The position numbers and the translations under genes are program-made. Of a stretch of DNA of 5,177 nucleotides, positions 1 through 5,177 are shown one piece after another. Source of the DNA: Candidatus Latescibacterota bacterium (GTDB lineage Bacteria; JAAXHH01; JABIQT01); assembly GCA_018667995.1 (NCBI GenBank), contig JABIQT010000599.1, positions 1 to 5,177 on the forward strand, read 5' to 3'. The number at the start of each line of letters is the position of its first letter. Positions within the stretch are counted from its first letter, which is position 1. A model generated the notes under the pieces. It made no database searches. It was not told the origin of the DNA and saw only the letters and a list, made by a program, of their open reading frames with translations.

Positions 1-657
1 GCTCCGTGGTTCTGGTTCTGTCTGGTGGGAATCTGCTGCGGCTTGGCCGGGGCGTCCAAGCTCAACGGTCTGTCTTTGCTGGCCGGAGGCGCATTGCTGT
101 GTACTGCATGCCTGTGGGTCACTCCGAGACCAGTAGCGGCCCGCTTCAAAATGGCAGTGGCGGGTGCATTCGGTGCGGTCGTTCTTTCGGCCTGGACGGT
201 GTTTATTGCGGTCAACCCGTTCCTCTACCGAGCACCGTTACGGAAACTGGGACTGATGTACGATCACCGAGTCACACAGTTGGCCAATATCGGGGAGGAA
301 CGCAGGGGAATCGAAAGTCTGGCAGAATACATTCAGATCGTACCTACCCGGATATTCGAGACCTATGCGGCTCTTTCATTCGACGGGGCCCTGTATCTAA
401 ATCTGGTTCTGTGCCTGGTAGGAGGTTACTTCCTGTTCTCCAAAGCCCTGGCGTTCCTCCGCCTCCAATCAACAGACGTTGCCACCGTGGTCCTCCTGTC
501 GGTGGCCATGGCGACGGCCATACCCAGCCTCTTCACACCAGCAGATTGGGACCGATACTACATTCTCCCTGTCTTGTTTTCCACCGTGGCGATCGCCGTC
601 GGACTGGGGTACATCATGGAATGGATTTACCGGATTGTAGCCCGACGCTATTCCTAG
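1..657 (+). CDS. C-terminal part of a GT39/ArnT-like membrane glycosyltransferase (5' end outside window)
   Basis: The reading frame is already open at base 1 and stops with TAG at 655-657, giving 218 residues; the GTG at base 25 is internal and is not taken as a start. Proteins of this class (phospholipid-carrier-dependent glycosyltransferases, PMT/ArnT-like) transfer a sugar from a lipid-phosphate donor at the outer face of the cytoplasmic membrane. Seen here: GASKLNG near residues 17-23, the NPFLY motif near residues 68-72 at the end of a membrane helix, a polar loop with MYDHR, and DWDRYYILPVL near residues 180-190, which resembles the D-RYYLP stretch of the family. Hydrophobic segments lie near residues 3-16, 24-37, 49-70, 125-145, 152-170 and 184-205. 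The catalytic N-terminal loop, where acidic residues are expected, is outside the window, so donor and acceptor cannot be named. A second, truncated copy lies at 3749-4294. Family assignment is fairly confident; exact function is unknown. Confidence 0.75.
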   Translation, partial: APWFWFCLVGICCGLAGASKLNGLSLLAGGALLCTACLWVTPRPVAARFKMAVAGAFGAVVLSAWTVFIAVNPFLYRAPLRKLGLMYDHRVTQLANIGEERRGIESLAEYIQIVPTRIFETYAALSFDGALYLNLVLCLVGGYFLFSKALAFLRLQSTDVATVVLLSVAMATAIPSLFTPADWDRYYILPVLFSTVAIAVGLGYIMEWIYRIVARRYS

Positions 658-781
658 GAGATTGGCGCCAACCCTTGAAGCCCACTTCGGGTACTTTCCC
701 TCTACCTGCCGCTAAGTCTGATCCAGTTCCTGTGTGCTTTTTCACCACGGCCCCGCTAAGGCACGGAGTTCTCAGGTCTGG
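134..781 (+). repeat. Long direct repeat, left copy
   Basis: This stretch matches 3750-4400 at an offset of 3616 bases, rising to 3618 after small indels in the tail. The match begins at TAGCGGCC and runs through the glycosyltransferase end without any gap in the 168 shared codons from the ATG at 151. By hand count 51 of 504 coding bases differ, about 90% identity. The part after the stop codon is clearly more diverged but still alignable through GATCCAGTTCC (719-729) and TAAGGCAC (757-764), fading near 781. Confidence 0.85.
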
Positions 782-905
782 ATCCTGTCCTACCTCAATT
801 CATAATCCGTATCCATCCTAGATAGAAATAAGCCAGTCGGATGACTTCATTCGCTTTTAAGACTTTGACATTCGGATATGAATGGCCACAAGCTGAAAGT
901 CGATC
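658..905. other. Convergent intergenic gap between glycosyltransferase and permease
   Basis: No credible gene lies in this 248-base gap, where the two genes end tail to tail. The first half is the diverged 3' tail of the duplicated segment. The second half holds a weak nested inverted repeat just past the permease stop: GACTTT (861-866) with AAAGTC (896-901), and inside it CATTC (869-873) with GAATG (880-884). On the permease strand this could be a weak terminator, but no T-run follows, so the terminator reading is unsupported. Confidence 0.4.
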
Positions 906-3287
906 CTACTTATGTTGCAGTGACTGTACTGGATTCGCCCGTGCGGCGATGAACGCCTGATAGCTCACACTGAGCCAGGCAATCACAAGAACGAAGGCCA
1001 CTGCCACGACGAAGCCCTCAGGACCGACTTCTATGCGATAGACAAACCCTTCCAACCAACGACTCATGGCGAGATACGCCAAAGGGACGGCCACGGCACT
1101 AGCAGCAACAACGAGCATCGTAAATTCTCTGGTAAGCAGCATGACGACACTCAATACGGAGGCGCCGAGCACTTTTCGTACACCGACTTCTCTGGTCTTC
1201 TGCTCGGCCGTAAACGCTGCGAGGCCGAAAAGACCAAGAGATGCAATTAGAAGAGCGATAATCGAGAATCCCCCCATGGCCTGACCCAGCTTCGTCTCAG
1301 CTTTGTACTGTCTGTCGAATACTTCGTCCAGGAACGCATATTCCAGGGGATAAGGTGTGAACGCCTCCATAGCGCGCTTGATCGTTTCAACCGTTTCACC
1401 AATGTCTGCCTGCCTCACTTTGACGAAAACATGGTTCATCCGATCCGGTCTGAGTTCGAACATCAATGGCCGTATAGGCTGGTGCAGGGAATGCAGATGG
1501 AAATCCTTCATCACACCAATGACGGTGCCCTCCCTGCTCCCGAGCTGCAGTTTCTTGCCGAGACCAGACTTCCATCCCAACGACCGCACGGCCGCCTCAT
1601 TGATCAGGTATGAGCCCATTCTGTCCGATGGGAATTCAGGGGAGAAGGTGCGCCCTTCGGCTAGATCGATCTCAAATACATCCAGGAAATCGTAGCCGAC
1701 GGCATTGTGGTGCAGTCGAATGGGCGCCTCATTGCTACGGCCTTCCCAATCTTGGAGCATTCTTCCCGACGAGATACGTGTAATCAGCATGCTGGATGAC
1801 GTCACACCCAGGATGGTCGACTGACGCTCCAGTTCGTTCTTGATCGCCAGGTAGTTTTCTGACACACCGGAATCCGCCTTGATCGCGAGGACACGCTCCC
1901 GGTTATAGCCCATTTCTTTGTTCTGTATATAGTCAAGTTGCTGGTAGATGATCACACCACCAAGAACCAGTGCGATAGAAACCGCAAATTGCCCCACGAC
2001 AAGTAGACTTTGCAGCCTGGATCGTCCCGATGAAGCCAACGGCATCCCCTTCAGTACTTTCGAAGGCTGCATGGAAGCCACGTAGAACGCCGGATAACAT
2101 CCAGACACAAATCCCACCAACAGCGTCAGCCCCAACAGTCCCATGGGCATCCAAAAGTGGCTTGAATAGTCGATACTCAGATCACGCTCGAGTAACGCGC
2201 TGAAACCCGGTAGCGCCATTGAAACCAATCCGATGGCCAGCAGCATAGACAGAAATGACAAGAGCATAGACTCGCCAATGAATTGCAGGATGAGCTGTCC
2301 GCGATACGCGCCCACCACCTTTCGTATACCCACCTCCCGTGCGCGCTTCATCGAACGGACAACGGCCAGATTCATATAGTTGATACAGGCCAGTAGGAGA
2401 ATGGCAAGCGCAATGCTGGAGAGAAAGAGTACGATACGAATATCACCGTTGGCCGAAAGCTCGAAGTTAAGGTGGGACCGGAGATGTATGGACGTCAGCG
2501 ACTGGGCAAAGAACTGCATGCGGTCCTCTGGTTCCAGATGCCCCATGTATTTCGTGTCGAAGGCCGCCATCCTACGCTCTAACTGTGTAATGTTCACACC
2601 ATCTTGAAGGACAAAATAGGTGAACCAGTTAGAATCTCTCCACTCGTTGTTTTCCAGATTCCGTCTGTATTCCGGTTCGGAAACGAGCGACGTGACAAAG
2701 TCGAACGTGAAATGGGCGTTGTCAGGGACATCTTCTATTACACCGGTGACCGCATAAGATCCCGAAGTCCATCCCTGCACTTCGATTATCTGCCCCATGG
2801 GATCATCGTCTCCAAAGAGCTTTCGAGATAGAGATGTGGTCAGAACGATCGTGTTTGGTTCGATCAATGCGGTCTCAGGGTTCCCTGCATACATAGGGAA
2901 TGAGAATATCGAGAAAAGATGCTCATCGGCCAGAAGCCCCGACTCGGTAGAATACACGTCGCCGGCTCGAAGACGGGCATTCTCATCCTTTGTAAGCGCA
3001 GTCGCCCGCGTGATTTCCGGAAAATCACGCAGCAAGGCAGGCGCAAGCGGTGCGGGACTACTCGCGTATTCGTTCTTTTCCATGTACACATCAGGCGACC
3101 GGTGGGCCATGCGGTAGATATTGTCTGCGTGCTGATTAAAGGTGTCAAAGTTCCATTCATACTGGACATAGCACGAGATCAGGACGAAGCAGGCCAATCC
3201 GACGGCCAGTCCGACGATGTTGATGAATACATAGAGCTTCTGCTGAATCAAGGTGCGGAACGCAACGGAGAGATAGTTCTGCAGCAT
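906..3287 (-). CDS. ABC transporter permease, two-module FtsX/MacB-type, complete
   Basis: This is a cytoplasmic-membrane permease subunit of an ABC transporter of the MacB/LolCE/FtsX superfamily; such proteins couple ATP hydrolysis by a separate ATPase to mechanical or export work across the envelope. The 793 residues contain two repeated modules. Module one: helix at 20-41, MacB-type periplasmic domain at about 42-282, helix at 283-310, the cytoplasmic REVGIRK motif at 317-323, then helices near 338-360 and 381-403. Module two: helix at 427-448, second periplasmic domain at about 449-669, helix at 671-692, REVGVRK at 699-705, then helices near 722-742 and 758-779. The length fits the roughly 800-residue Bacteroidota-type family. 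I chose the ATG at 3287: GGAG sits at 3298-3295, seven bases upstream, and family members usually begin with ML-NY. A TTG at 3293 in the same frame would add two residues. No ATPase gene is adjacent. The substrate is unknown. The frame is intact and both coupling motifs are present. Confidence 0.93.
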   Translation of the reverse strand: MLQNYLSVAFRTLIQQKLYVFINIVGLAVGLACFVLISCYVQYEWNFDTFNQHADNIYRMAHRSPDVYMEKNEYASSPAPLAPALLRDFPEITRATALTKDENARLRAGDVYSTESGLLADEHLFSIFSFPMYAGNPETALIEPNTIVLTTSLSRKLFGDDDPMGQIIEVQGWTSGSYAVTGVIEDVPDNAHFTFDFVTSLVSEPEYRRNLENNEWRDSNWFTYFVLQDGVNITQLERRMAAFDTKYMGHLEPEDRMQFFAQSLTSIHLRSHLNFELSANGDIRIVLFLSSIALAILLLACINYMNLAVVRSMKRAREVGIRKVVGAYRGQLILQFIGESMLLSFLSMLLAIGLVSMALPGFSALLERDLSIDYSSHFWMPMGLLGLTLLVGFVSGCYPAFYVASMQPSKVLKGMPLASSGRSRLQSLLVVGQFAVSIALVLGGVIIYQQLDYIQNKEMGYNRERVLAIKADSGVSENYLAIKNELERQSTILGVTSSSMLITRISSGRMLQDWEGRSNEAPIRLHHNAVGYDFLDVFEIDLAEGRTFSPEFPSDRMGSYLINEAAVRSLGWKSGLGKKLQLGSREGTVIGVMKDFHLHSLHQPIRPLMFELRPDRMNHVFVKVRQADIGETVETIKRAMEAFTPYPLEYAFLDEVFDRQYKAETKLGQAMGGFSIIALLIASLGLFGLAAFTAEQKTREVGVRKVLGASVLSVVMLLTREFTMLVVAASAVAVPLAYLAMSRWLEGFVYRIEVGPEGFVVAVAFVLVIAWLSVSYQAFIAARANPVQSLQHK

Positions 3288-3294
3288 GATCAAT

Positions 3295-3298
3295 CTCC
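3295..3298 (-). promoter_or_regulatory. Ribosome binding site of the permease
   Basis: GGAG on the minus strand, seven bases before the ATG at 3287. It would lie only one base before the alternative TTG at 3293, so it decides the start in favour of the ATG. The site overlaps the right arm of a 13-base palindrome (3296-3308). Confidence 0.7.
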
Positions 3299-3440
3299 AG
3301 ATTCTGGATTAAGAACAGATGCGGCGCATGGCCCCTGTTATCCGCCAAACACTTATAGTTCAATTATTCTGAGACAGTTTCTAAACCGCTGTGCATCCGG
3401 TGATCCTATCACATTAGTGAAATGCAATAAGGACAACATA

Positions 3441-3458
3441 AAACAAGAGTCATGCCAA
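3441..3458 (-). promoter_or_regulatory. Candidate sigma-54 (RpoN) type promoter of the permease
   Basis: The minus strand reads TTGGCATGACTCTTGTTT. This matches the -24/-12 consensus TTGGCAC-N5-TTGC well: GG at 3456-3455, then ten bases, then GT at 3444-3443 where GC is expected. The predicted start is near 3431, giving a leader of about 140 bases before the ATG. The -12 element is imperfect, and a sigma-70-like pair TTATTG, 16 bases, TAGGAT (about 3430-3403) lies just downstream as an alternative. The two repeated motifs 100-180 bases upstream sit where enhancer-binding activators normally bind. Confidence 0.35.
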
Positions 3459-3555
3459 AATTCTGGTGATTCACAATCTGTTGTAACAGGGCGTTCTATT
3501 GTAATCAGGAGGCCAGTTTAATCGGTGATGTATCCACTATCGAGATTATCAGGTG

Positions 3556-3569
3556 CCAAAATCGGACAA
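3556..3569 (-). promoter_or_regulatory. Repeated motif CC-N6-GGACAA, copy A (candidate activator site)
   Basis: The plus strand reads CCAAAATCGGACAA; on the permease strand this is TTGTCCGATTTTGG. It matches copy B in 11 of 14 bases, in the same orientation and 44 bases apart, about four helical turns. Relative to the predicted sigma-54 start it lies roughly 125-140 bases upstream. A role as an activator binding site is inference from position and repetition only. Confidence 0.3.
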
Positions 3570-3599
3570 CGACTATAAAACGGAATCTTGGAGTGCACC

Positions 3600-3613
3600 C
3601 CAGTATTGGACAA
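3600..3613 (-). promoter_or_regulatory. Repeated motif CC-N6-GGACAA, copy B (candidate activator site)
   Basis: The plus strand reads CCAGTATTGGACAA, differing from copy A at three positions, all inside or beside the six-base spacer; the CC and GGACAA ends are unchanged. The last two bases are also the start of the hairpin at 3612-3646, so binding and hairpin formation could interfere with each other. Confidence 0.3.
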
Positions 3614-3646
3614 TCGGTTAAGCTACCATTTCTGGTAGAACCGATT
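3612..3646. repeat. Strong hairpin, 14 bp stem with a 3-base bulge
   Basis: The left arm AATCGGTT (3612-3619) pairs with AACCGATT (3639-3646), and CTACCA (3623-3628) pairs with TGGTAG (3633-3638) around a four-base loop TTTC. The AAG at 3620-3622 is bulged. All 14 pairs are Watson-Crick. Only a poor T-stretch follows on the plus strand and no gene ends here, so an ordinary terminator is doubtful. It may be an operator, the 3' end of an unseen small RNA, or a remnant of a mobile element. Confidence 0.6.
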
Positions 3647-3748
3647 TCTTCACACATTGCGCGTGGCGCCTGGTTGAGAGCCAAGGGCAGTCTGTTGCCC
3701 GATACGACTTTGGGCCTCTCTAATCGATTTGCACTCGTATGGATATAG

Positions 3749-4294
3749 TTAGCGGCCGGCATCAAAATGGCTGTTGCGGGTGTATTCGGGGCGGTCGTTC
3801 TTTCGGCCTGGACGGTGTTTATTGCGGTCAACCCGTTCCTCTACCGAGCACCATTACGGAAACTGGGACTGATGTACGATCACCGAGTCACACAGTTGGC
3901 CAATATCGGCGAGGAACGCAAGGGAATCGAAAGTCTGGCAGAATACATCCAAGTCGTACCTACCCGAATATTCGAGACCTATGCGACGCTGTCATTCGTC
4001 GGGTCCCTGTATCTGAATCTGGTTTTGTGTGTGGTAGGTGGTTACTATCTGTTCTCCAAAGCCATAGCGTTCCTCCGCCACCAATCAACAGATCCCACCC
4101 AGGTCGTACTCTTGTCGGTGGCCATGACGACGGCCATCCCCAGCCTCTTCACGCCAGCAGATTGGGACCGATACTACATTCTCCCCGTCTTGTTTTCCAC
4201 CGTGGCGATCGCGGTCGGACTGGGGTACGTCATGGAGTGGATTTACTGCACCGTAAGTCGACGCTATTCCTTCGGGGTTAGGGCCAACTCCTAG
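3749..4294 (+). pseudogene. 5'-truncated second copy of the glycosyltransferase C-terminal region
   Basis: The frame is blocked by TAG at 3746-3748 and then runs LAAGIK-MAVAGVF... to TAG at 4292-4294. From the ATG at 3767 it encodes 175 residues. Over 168 shared residues only 18 differ from the copy at 1-657 (about 89% identical), with no indel or internal stop. NPFLY and DWDRYYILPVL are kept. It ends seven residues later than copy one because the sequence around the old stop differs by about one base. The N-terminal catalytic half is missing, and the ATG at 3767 has no clear ribosome binding site, so it is very unlikely to be an active glycosyltransferase. Because most changes are silent, the copy was probably a functional paralogue until a recent deletion removed its front. 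A small expressed membrane protein cannot be excluded. Confidence 0.75.
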
Positions 4295-4400
4295 CACCAA
4301 CCTCTTGTACTTTCCCCAGGACTGAGCGGCTAAGTTTGATCCAGTTCCCCCACGATTGTACCTCGCTGAGACTGTAAGGCACTGAGCGAGCGGGCTAGGA
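3750..4400 (+). repeat. Long direct repeat, right copy
   Basis: This is the partner of 134-781. The left boundary is sharp: homology starts at TAGCGGCC, directly after the in-frame stop that cuts off the glycosyltransferase frame. The right boundary is gradual, fading near 4400. In the noncoding tail the well-matched blocks are GTACTTTCCC, GCTAAGT-TGATCCAGTTCC and TAAGGCAC. Together with the left copy it brackets the permease gene, a configuration prone to deletion by recombination. Confidence 0.85.
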
Positions 4401-4446
4401 TTGAGCCACCAGTGTTCTGGTTGGGGCCAGACCATCACCGGTTCAT

Positions 4447-4476
4447 ATGGTTCCATTGTTGATGGTTCCATTATTG
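4447..4476. repeat. 15-bp tandem duplication
   Basis: ATGGTTCCATTGTTG (4447-4461) is followed directly by ATGGTTCCATTATTG (4462-4476); one base in fifteen differs. This looks like a slippage duplication or a two-site binding element; nothing in the sequence chooses between them. Confidence 0.8.
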
Positions 4477-4502
4477 AGTCTTACTGCCTTTTCGGTGAAA
4501 AC

Positions 4503-4606
4503 GGACCCGCTTATCTCATTTTCAGCGCTCCAAAGTGAGATACAAAACTTCTTATCTCACTTTAAGGTCAAAAAAATGAGATAAGGGGTCCTATGTCTCA
4601 CTTTTA
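4503..4606. repeat. 41-bp periodic array of alternating TATCTCA / TGAGATA boxes in a large palindrome
   Basis: Five boxes alternate in orientation: TTATCTCATTTT (4511-4522, plus), AAAGTGAGATA (4532-4542, minus), TTATCTCACTTT (4552-4563, plus), AAAATGAGATAAG (4573-4585, minus) and a degenerate ATGTCTCACTTT (4593-4604, plus). The TCTCA/TGAGA cores start at 4514, 4536, 4555, 4577 and 4596, so the steps are 22, 19, 22, 19 and same-strand boxes are exactly 41 apart. In addition, GGACCC at 4503-4508 pairs with GGGTCC at 4586-4591, extending the box 1 / box 4 pairing to 19 pairs with one bulged base (4509). Box 2 also pairs with box 3 inside it. Bases 4591-4606 overlap the last codons and the stop of fic. 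Confidence 0.85.
4551..4585 (-). terminator. Possible terminator hairpin downstream of fic
   Basis: On the fic strand the first hairpin after the stop codon is CTTATCTCATTTT (4585-4573), a nine-base loop, then AAAGTGAGATAAG (4563-4551): 12 of 13 positions pair. It starts about six bases past the stop. The bases after it read AAGTTTTG, only a weak T-run, and the stem is AT-rich, so intrinsic termination is plausible but not strong. The same bases form part of the 41-bp array. Confidence 0.35.
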
Positions 4607-5177
4607 TCAAGAAAAACATCAAGATATCTCGAAAATACGAAGAGACGGTTTCGGCGTAGGCTCGTGACTTTGTCCAAAATTCCAAGATTCGTAAGTGCAG
4701 AAAGCAGGCTGTTTGCTGGATTATAGTTTATGCGCAATAGATCCATAGTTTGCTTAACTGTGACGGCAGGTCTGGCATACAGATGACGAATCAACCTCTG
4801 GGCCATTTCAGCACGTCTTCCCAGCGATAGAACCTGATTCTCAATATCGTTCCGTAACGCAAATATGCGTTGGAAGGTGAGCTTGCCATCAGCGGCAGTT
4901 TCAATGACGGCTTCCAGGAAGAAGCGACACCAATGACCGATGTCATCTGATTCTCTAACTCGTGAGAGCGCATCATAATAAGAGGTCCGATGTTTTTCCA
5001 GGTACGCAGATAGATAAAGAGACGGCTTCCGCAACAGGCCATGATTGAGAAGATATAACGGAATCAACAGTCGTCCAATTCGCCCATTTCCATCAAGGAA
5101 TGGGTGGATGGTCTCGAACTGATAGTGACTGATAGCAATTCGGATTAAATGCGGTACATGGATATCTTCATTATGCC
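4591..5177 (-). CDS. Fic-family AMP-transferase with C-terminal winged helix (5' end outside window)
   Basis: The frame is open at the right edge and stops with TAG at 4593-4591; 194 residues are visible. Fic proteins usually transfer AMP from ATP to hydroxyl groups of target proteins, or to themselves, in the cytoplasm. The complete core motif HPFLDGNGRIGR lies at 5106-5071, with the catalytic histidine and the GNGR phosphate-binding residues, preceded by ISHYQFETI, as in the COG3177 group. After it come the helical LEKHRTSYYDALSRVRE and HWCRFFLEAVIETA segments. The last third (about visible residues 121-186, AEMAQRL to RYLDVF) looks like the winged helix-turn-helix typical of this group. 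Relatives have about 370 residues, so about 175 are outside the window, including any N-terminal inhibitory helix. No antitoxin gene is seen downstream. By eye this gene is richer in AT than the left genes, which could mean transfer. Family assignment is firm; the target is unknown. Confidence 0.92.
   Translation of the reverse strand, partial: HNEDIHVPHLIRIAISHYQFETIHPFLDGNGRIGRLLIPLYLLNHGLLRKPSLYLSAYLEKHRTSYYDALSRVRESDDIGHWCRFFLEAVIETAADGKLTFQRIFALRNDIENQVLSLGRRAEMAQRLIRHLYARPAVTVKQTMDLLRINYNPANSLLSALTNLGILDKVTSLRRNRLFVFSRYLDVFLDKSET

Larger units (their letters stand above)
3288..3749. other. Long upstream region of the permease, no gene
   Basis: This gap of about 460 bases lies between the divergent permease start and the truncated glycosyltransferase copy. 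The short open frames in it resemble no family I know and have no good ribosome binding site. It holds a candidate promoter (3441-3458), two copies of a 14-base motif (3556-3569, 3600-3613), a strong hairpin (3612-3646), and two short palindromes, TCCAGA-T-TCTGGA (3296-3308) and ATGCG-G-CGCAT (3319-3329), in the predicted leader of the permease. Confidence 0.6.
4295..4590. other. Intergenic region between glycosyltransferase remnant and fic, no gene
   Basis: No protein-coding frame here is credible. From the left it holds the fading 3' tail of the duplicated segment, a modest inverted repeat CTCGCT (4362-4367) with AGCGAG (4385-4390), a 15-base tandem duplication (4447-4476), and then the 41-bp periodic array that reaches the fic stop codon. 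Confidence 0.6.

Noticed and set aside
6-821. Open frame of 271 codons on the plus strand over the first glycosyltransferase
   Set aside because: It runs out of frame over the real gene, has an arginine/glycine/proline-rich composition without membrane segments, and a similar shadow appears in the same relative frame over the second copy (3739-4281).
1066-3117. Several plus-strand open frames inside the permease, and minus-strand ones in other frames
   Set aside because: The permease is intact, with both REVG-RK motifs and family length; the overlapping frames have no recognisable domains and are shadows.
2919-3521. 200-codon plus-strand frame across the permease start and its leader
   Set aside because: More than half lies antisense to conserved permease sequence, and the rest resembles no protein I know.
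3612-3646. Integron attC site, because GTTAAGC matches the GTTRRRY core
   Set aside because: The partner core RYYYAAC at suitable spacing and the usual R''/L'' arrangement were not found, and no cassette gene or integrase is visible.
3288-3749. Insertion sequence causing the truncation of the second glycosyltransferase copy
   Set aside because: No transposase frame, terminal inverted repeats or target-site duplication could be identified around the break at 3749.
3505-3831. 108-codon minus-strand frame between the permease and the second glycosyltransferase copy
   Set aside because: It runs antisense into the conserved duplicated segment and shows no domain or ribosome binding site; it covers the hairpin and repeated motifs instead.
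4362-4390. Terminator after the truncated glycosyltransferase (CTCGCT / AGCGAG)
   Set aside because: The stem has only six pairs with a 17-base loop and no T-run follows.
4503-4606. CRISPR array
   Set aside because: The conserved blocks are only 11-13 bases, alternate in orientation, and the gaps are 8-9 bases; there are no repeat-spacer units or cas genes.

Overview
The window looks like an accessory part of a bacterial chromosome of moderate GC (about half, lower by eye in the right quarter). The central gene is a two-module FtsX/MacB-type permease of the roughly 800-residue kind that is common in Bacteroidota and neighbouring phyla such as Rhodothermota. That points to this broad group, but only at modest confidence: there is no rRNA, tRNA or marker gene to confirm it.

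Layout, left to right. (1) Bases 1-657, plus strand: the C-terminal 218 residues of a polytopic GT39/ArnT-like glycosyltransferase, with the 5' part outside the window. (2) 658-905: a convergent gap that holds a diverged 3' tail shared with the second copy, and a weak nested inverted repeat. (3) 906-3287, minus strand: a complete ABC-transporter permease of 793 residues, with a good ribosome binding site. (4) 3288-3749: a long leader/promoter region with a candidate sigma-54 type promoter, two copies of a CC-N6-GGACAA motif, two short palindromes and a strong 14-bp hairpin. (5) 3749-4294, plus strand: a 5'-truncated second copy of the glycosyltransferase end, about 90% identical in DNA to the first. 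(6) 4295-4590: a 15-bp tandem duplication, then a striking array of alternating TATCTCA / TGAGATA boxes repeating every 41 bp inside a larger palindrome. (7) 4591-5177, minus strand: the C-terminal 194 residues of a Fic-family AMP-transferase with a C-terminal winged helix; its 5' part is outside the window.

How the parts relate. The permease sits between two direct copies of the glycosyltransferase end, about 3.6 kb apart, so the locus has been through duplication and a deletion. The two copies differ mostly at silent positions, which suggests both were functional genes for some time before the right one lost its front half. The permease is probably a single-gene transcription unit, since no ATPase lies beside it. 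The most unusual element is the 41-bp array touching the fic stop codon. It could be a terminator or attenuator, or a multi-site operator, possibly for the winged helix of the Fic protein itself; that last link is speculation.
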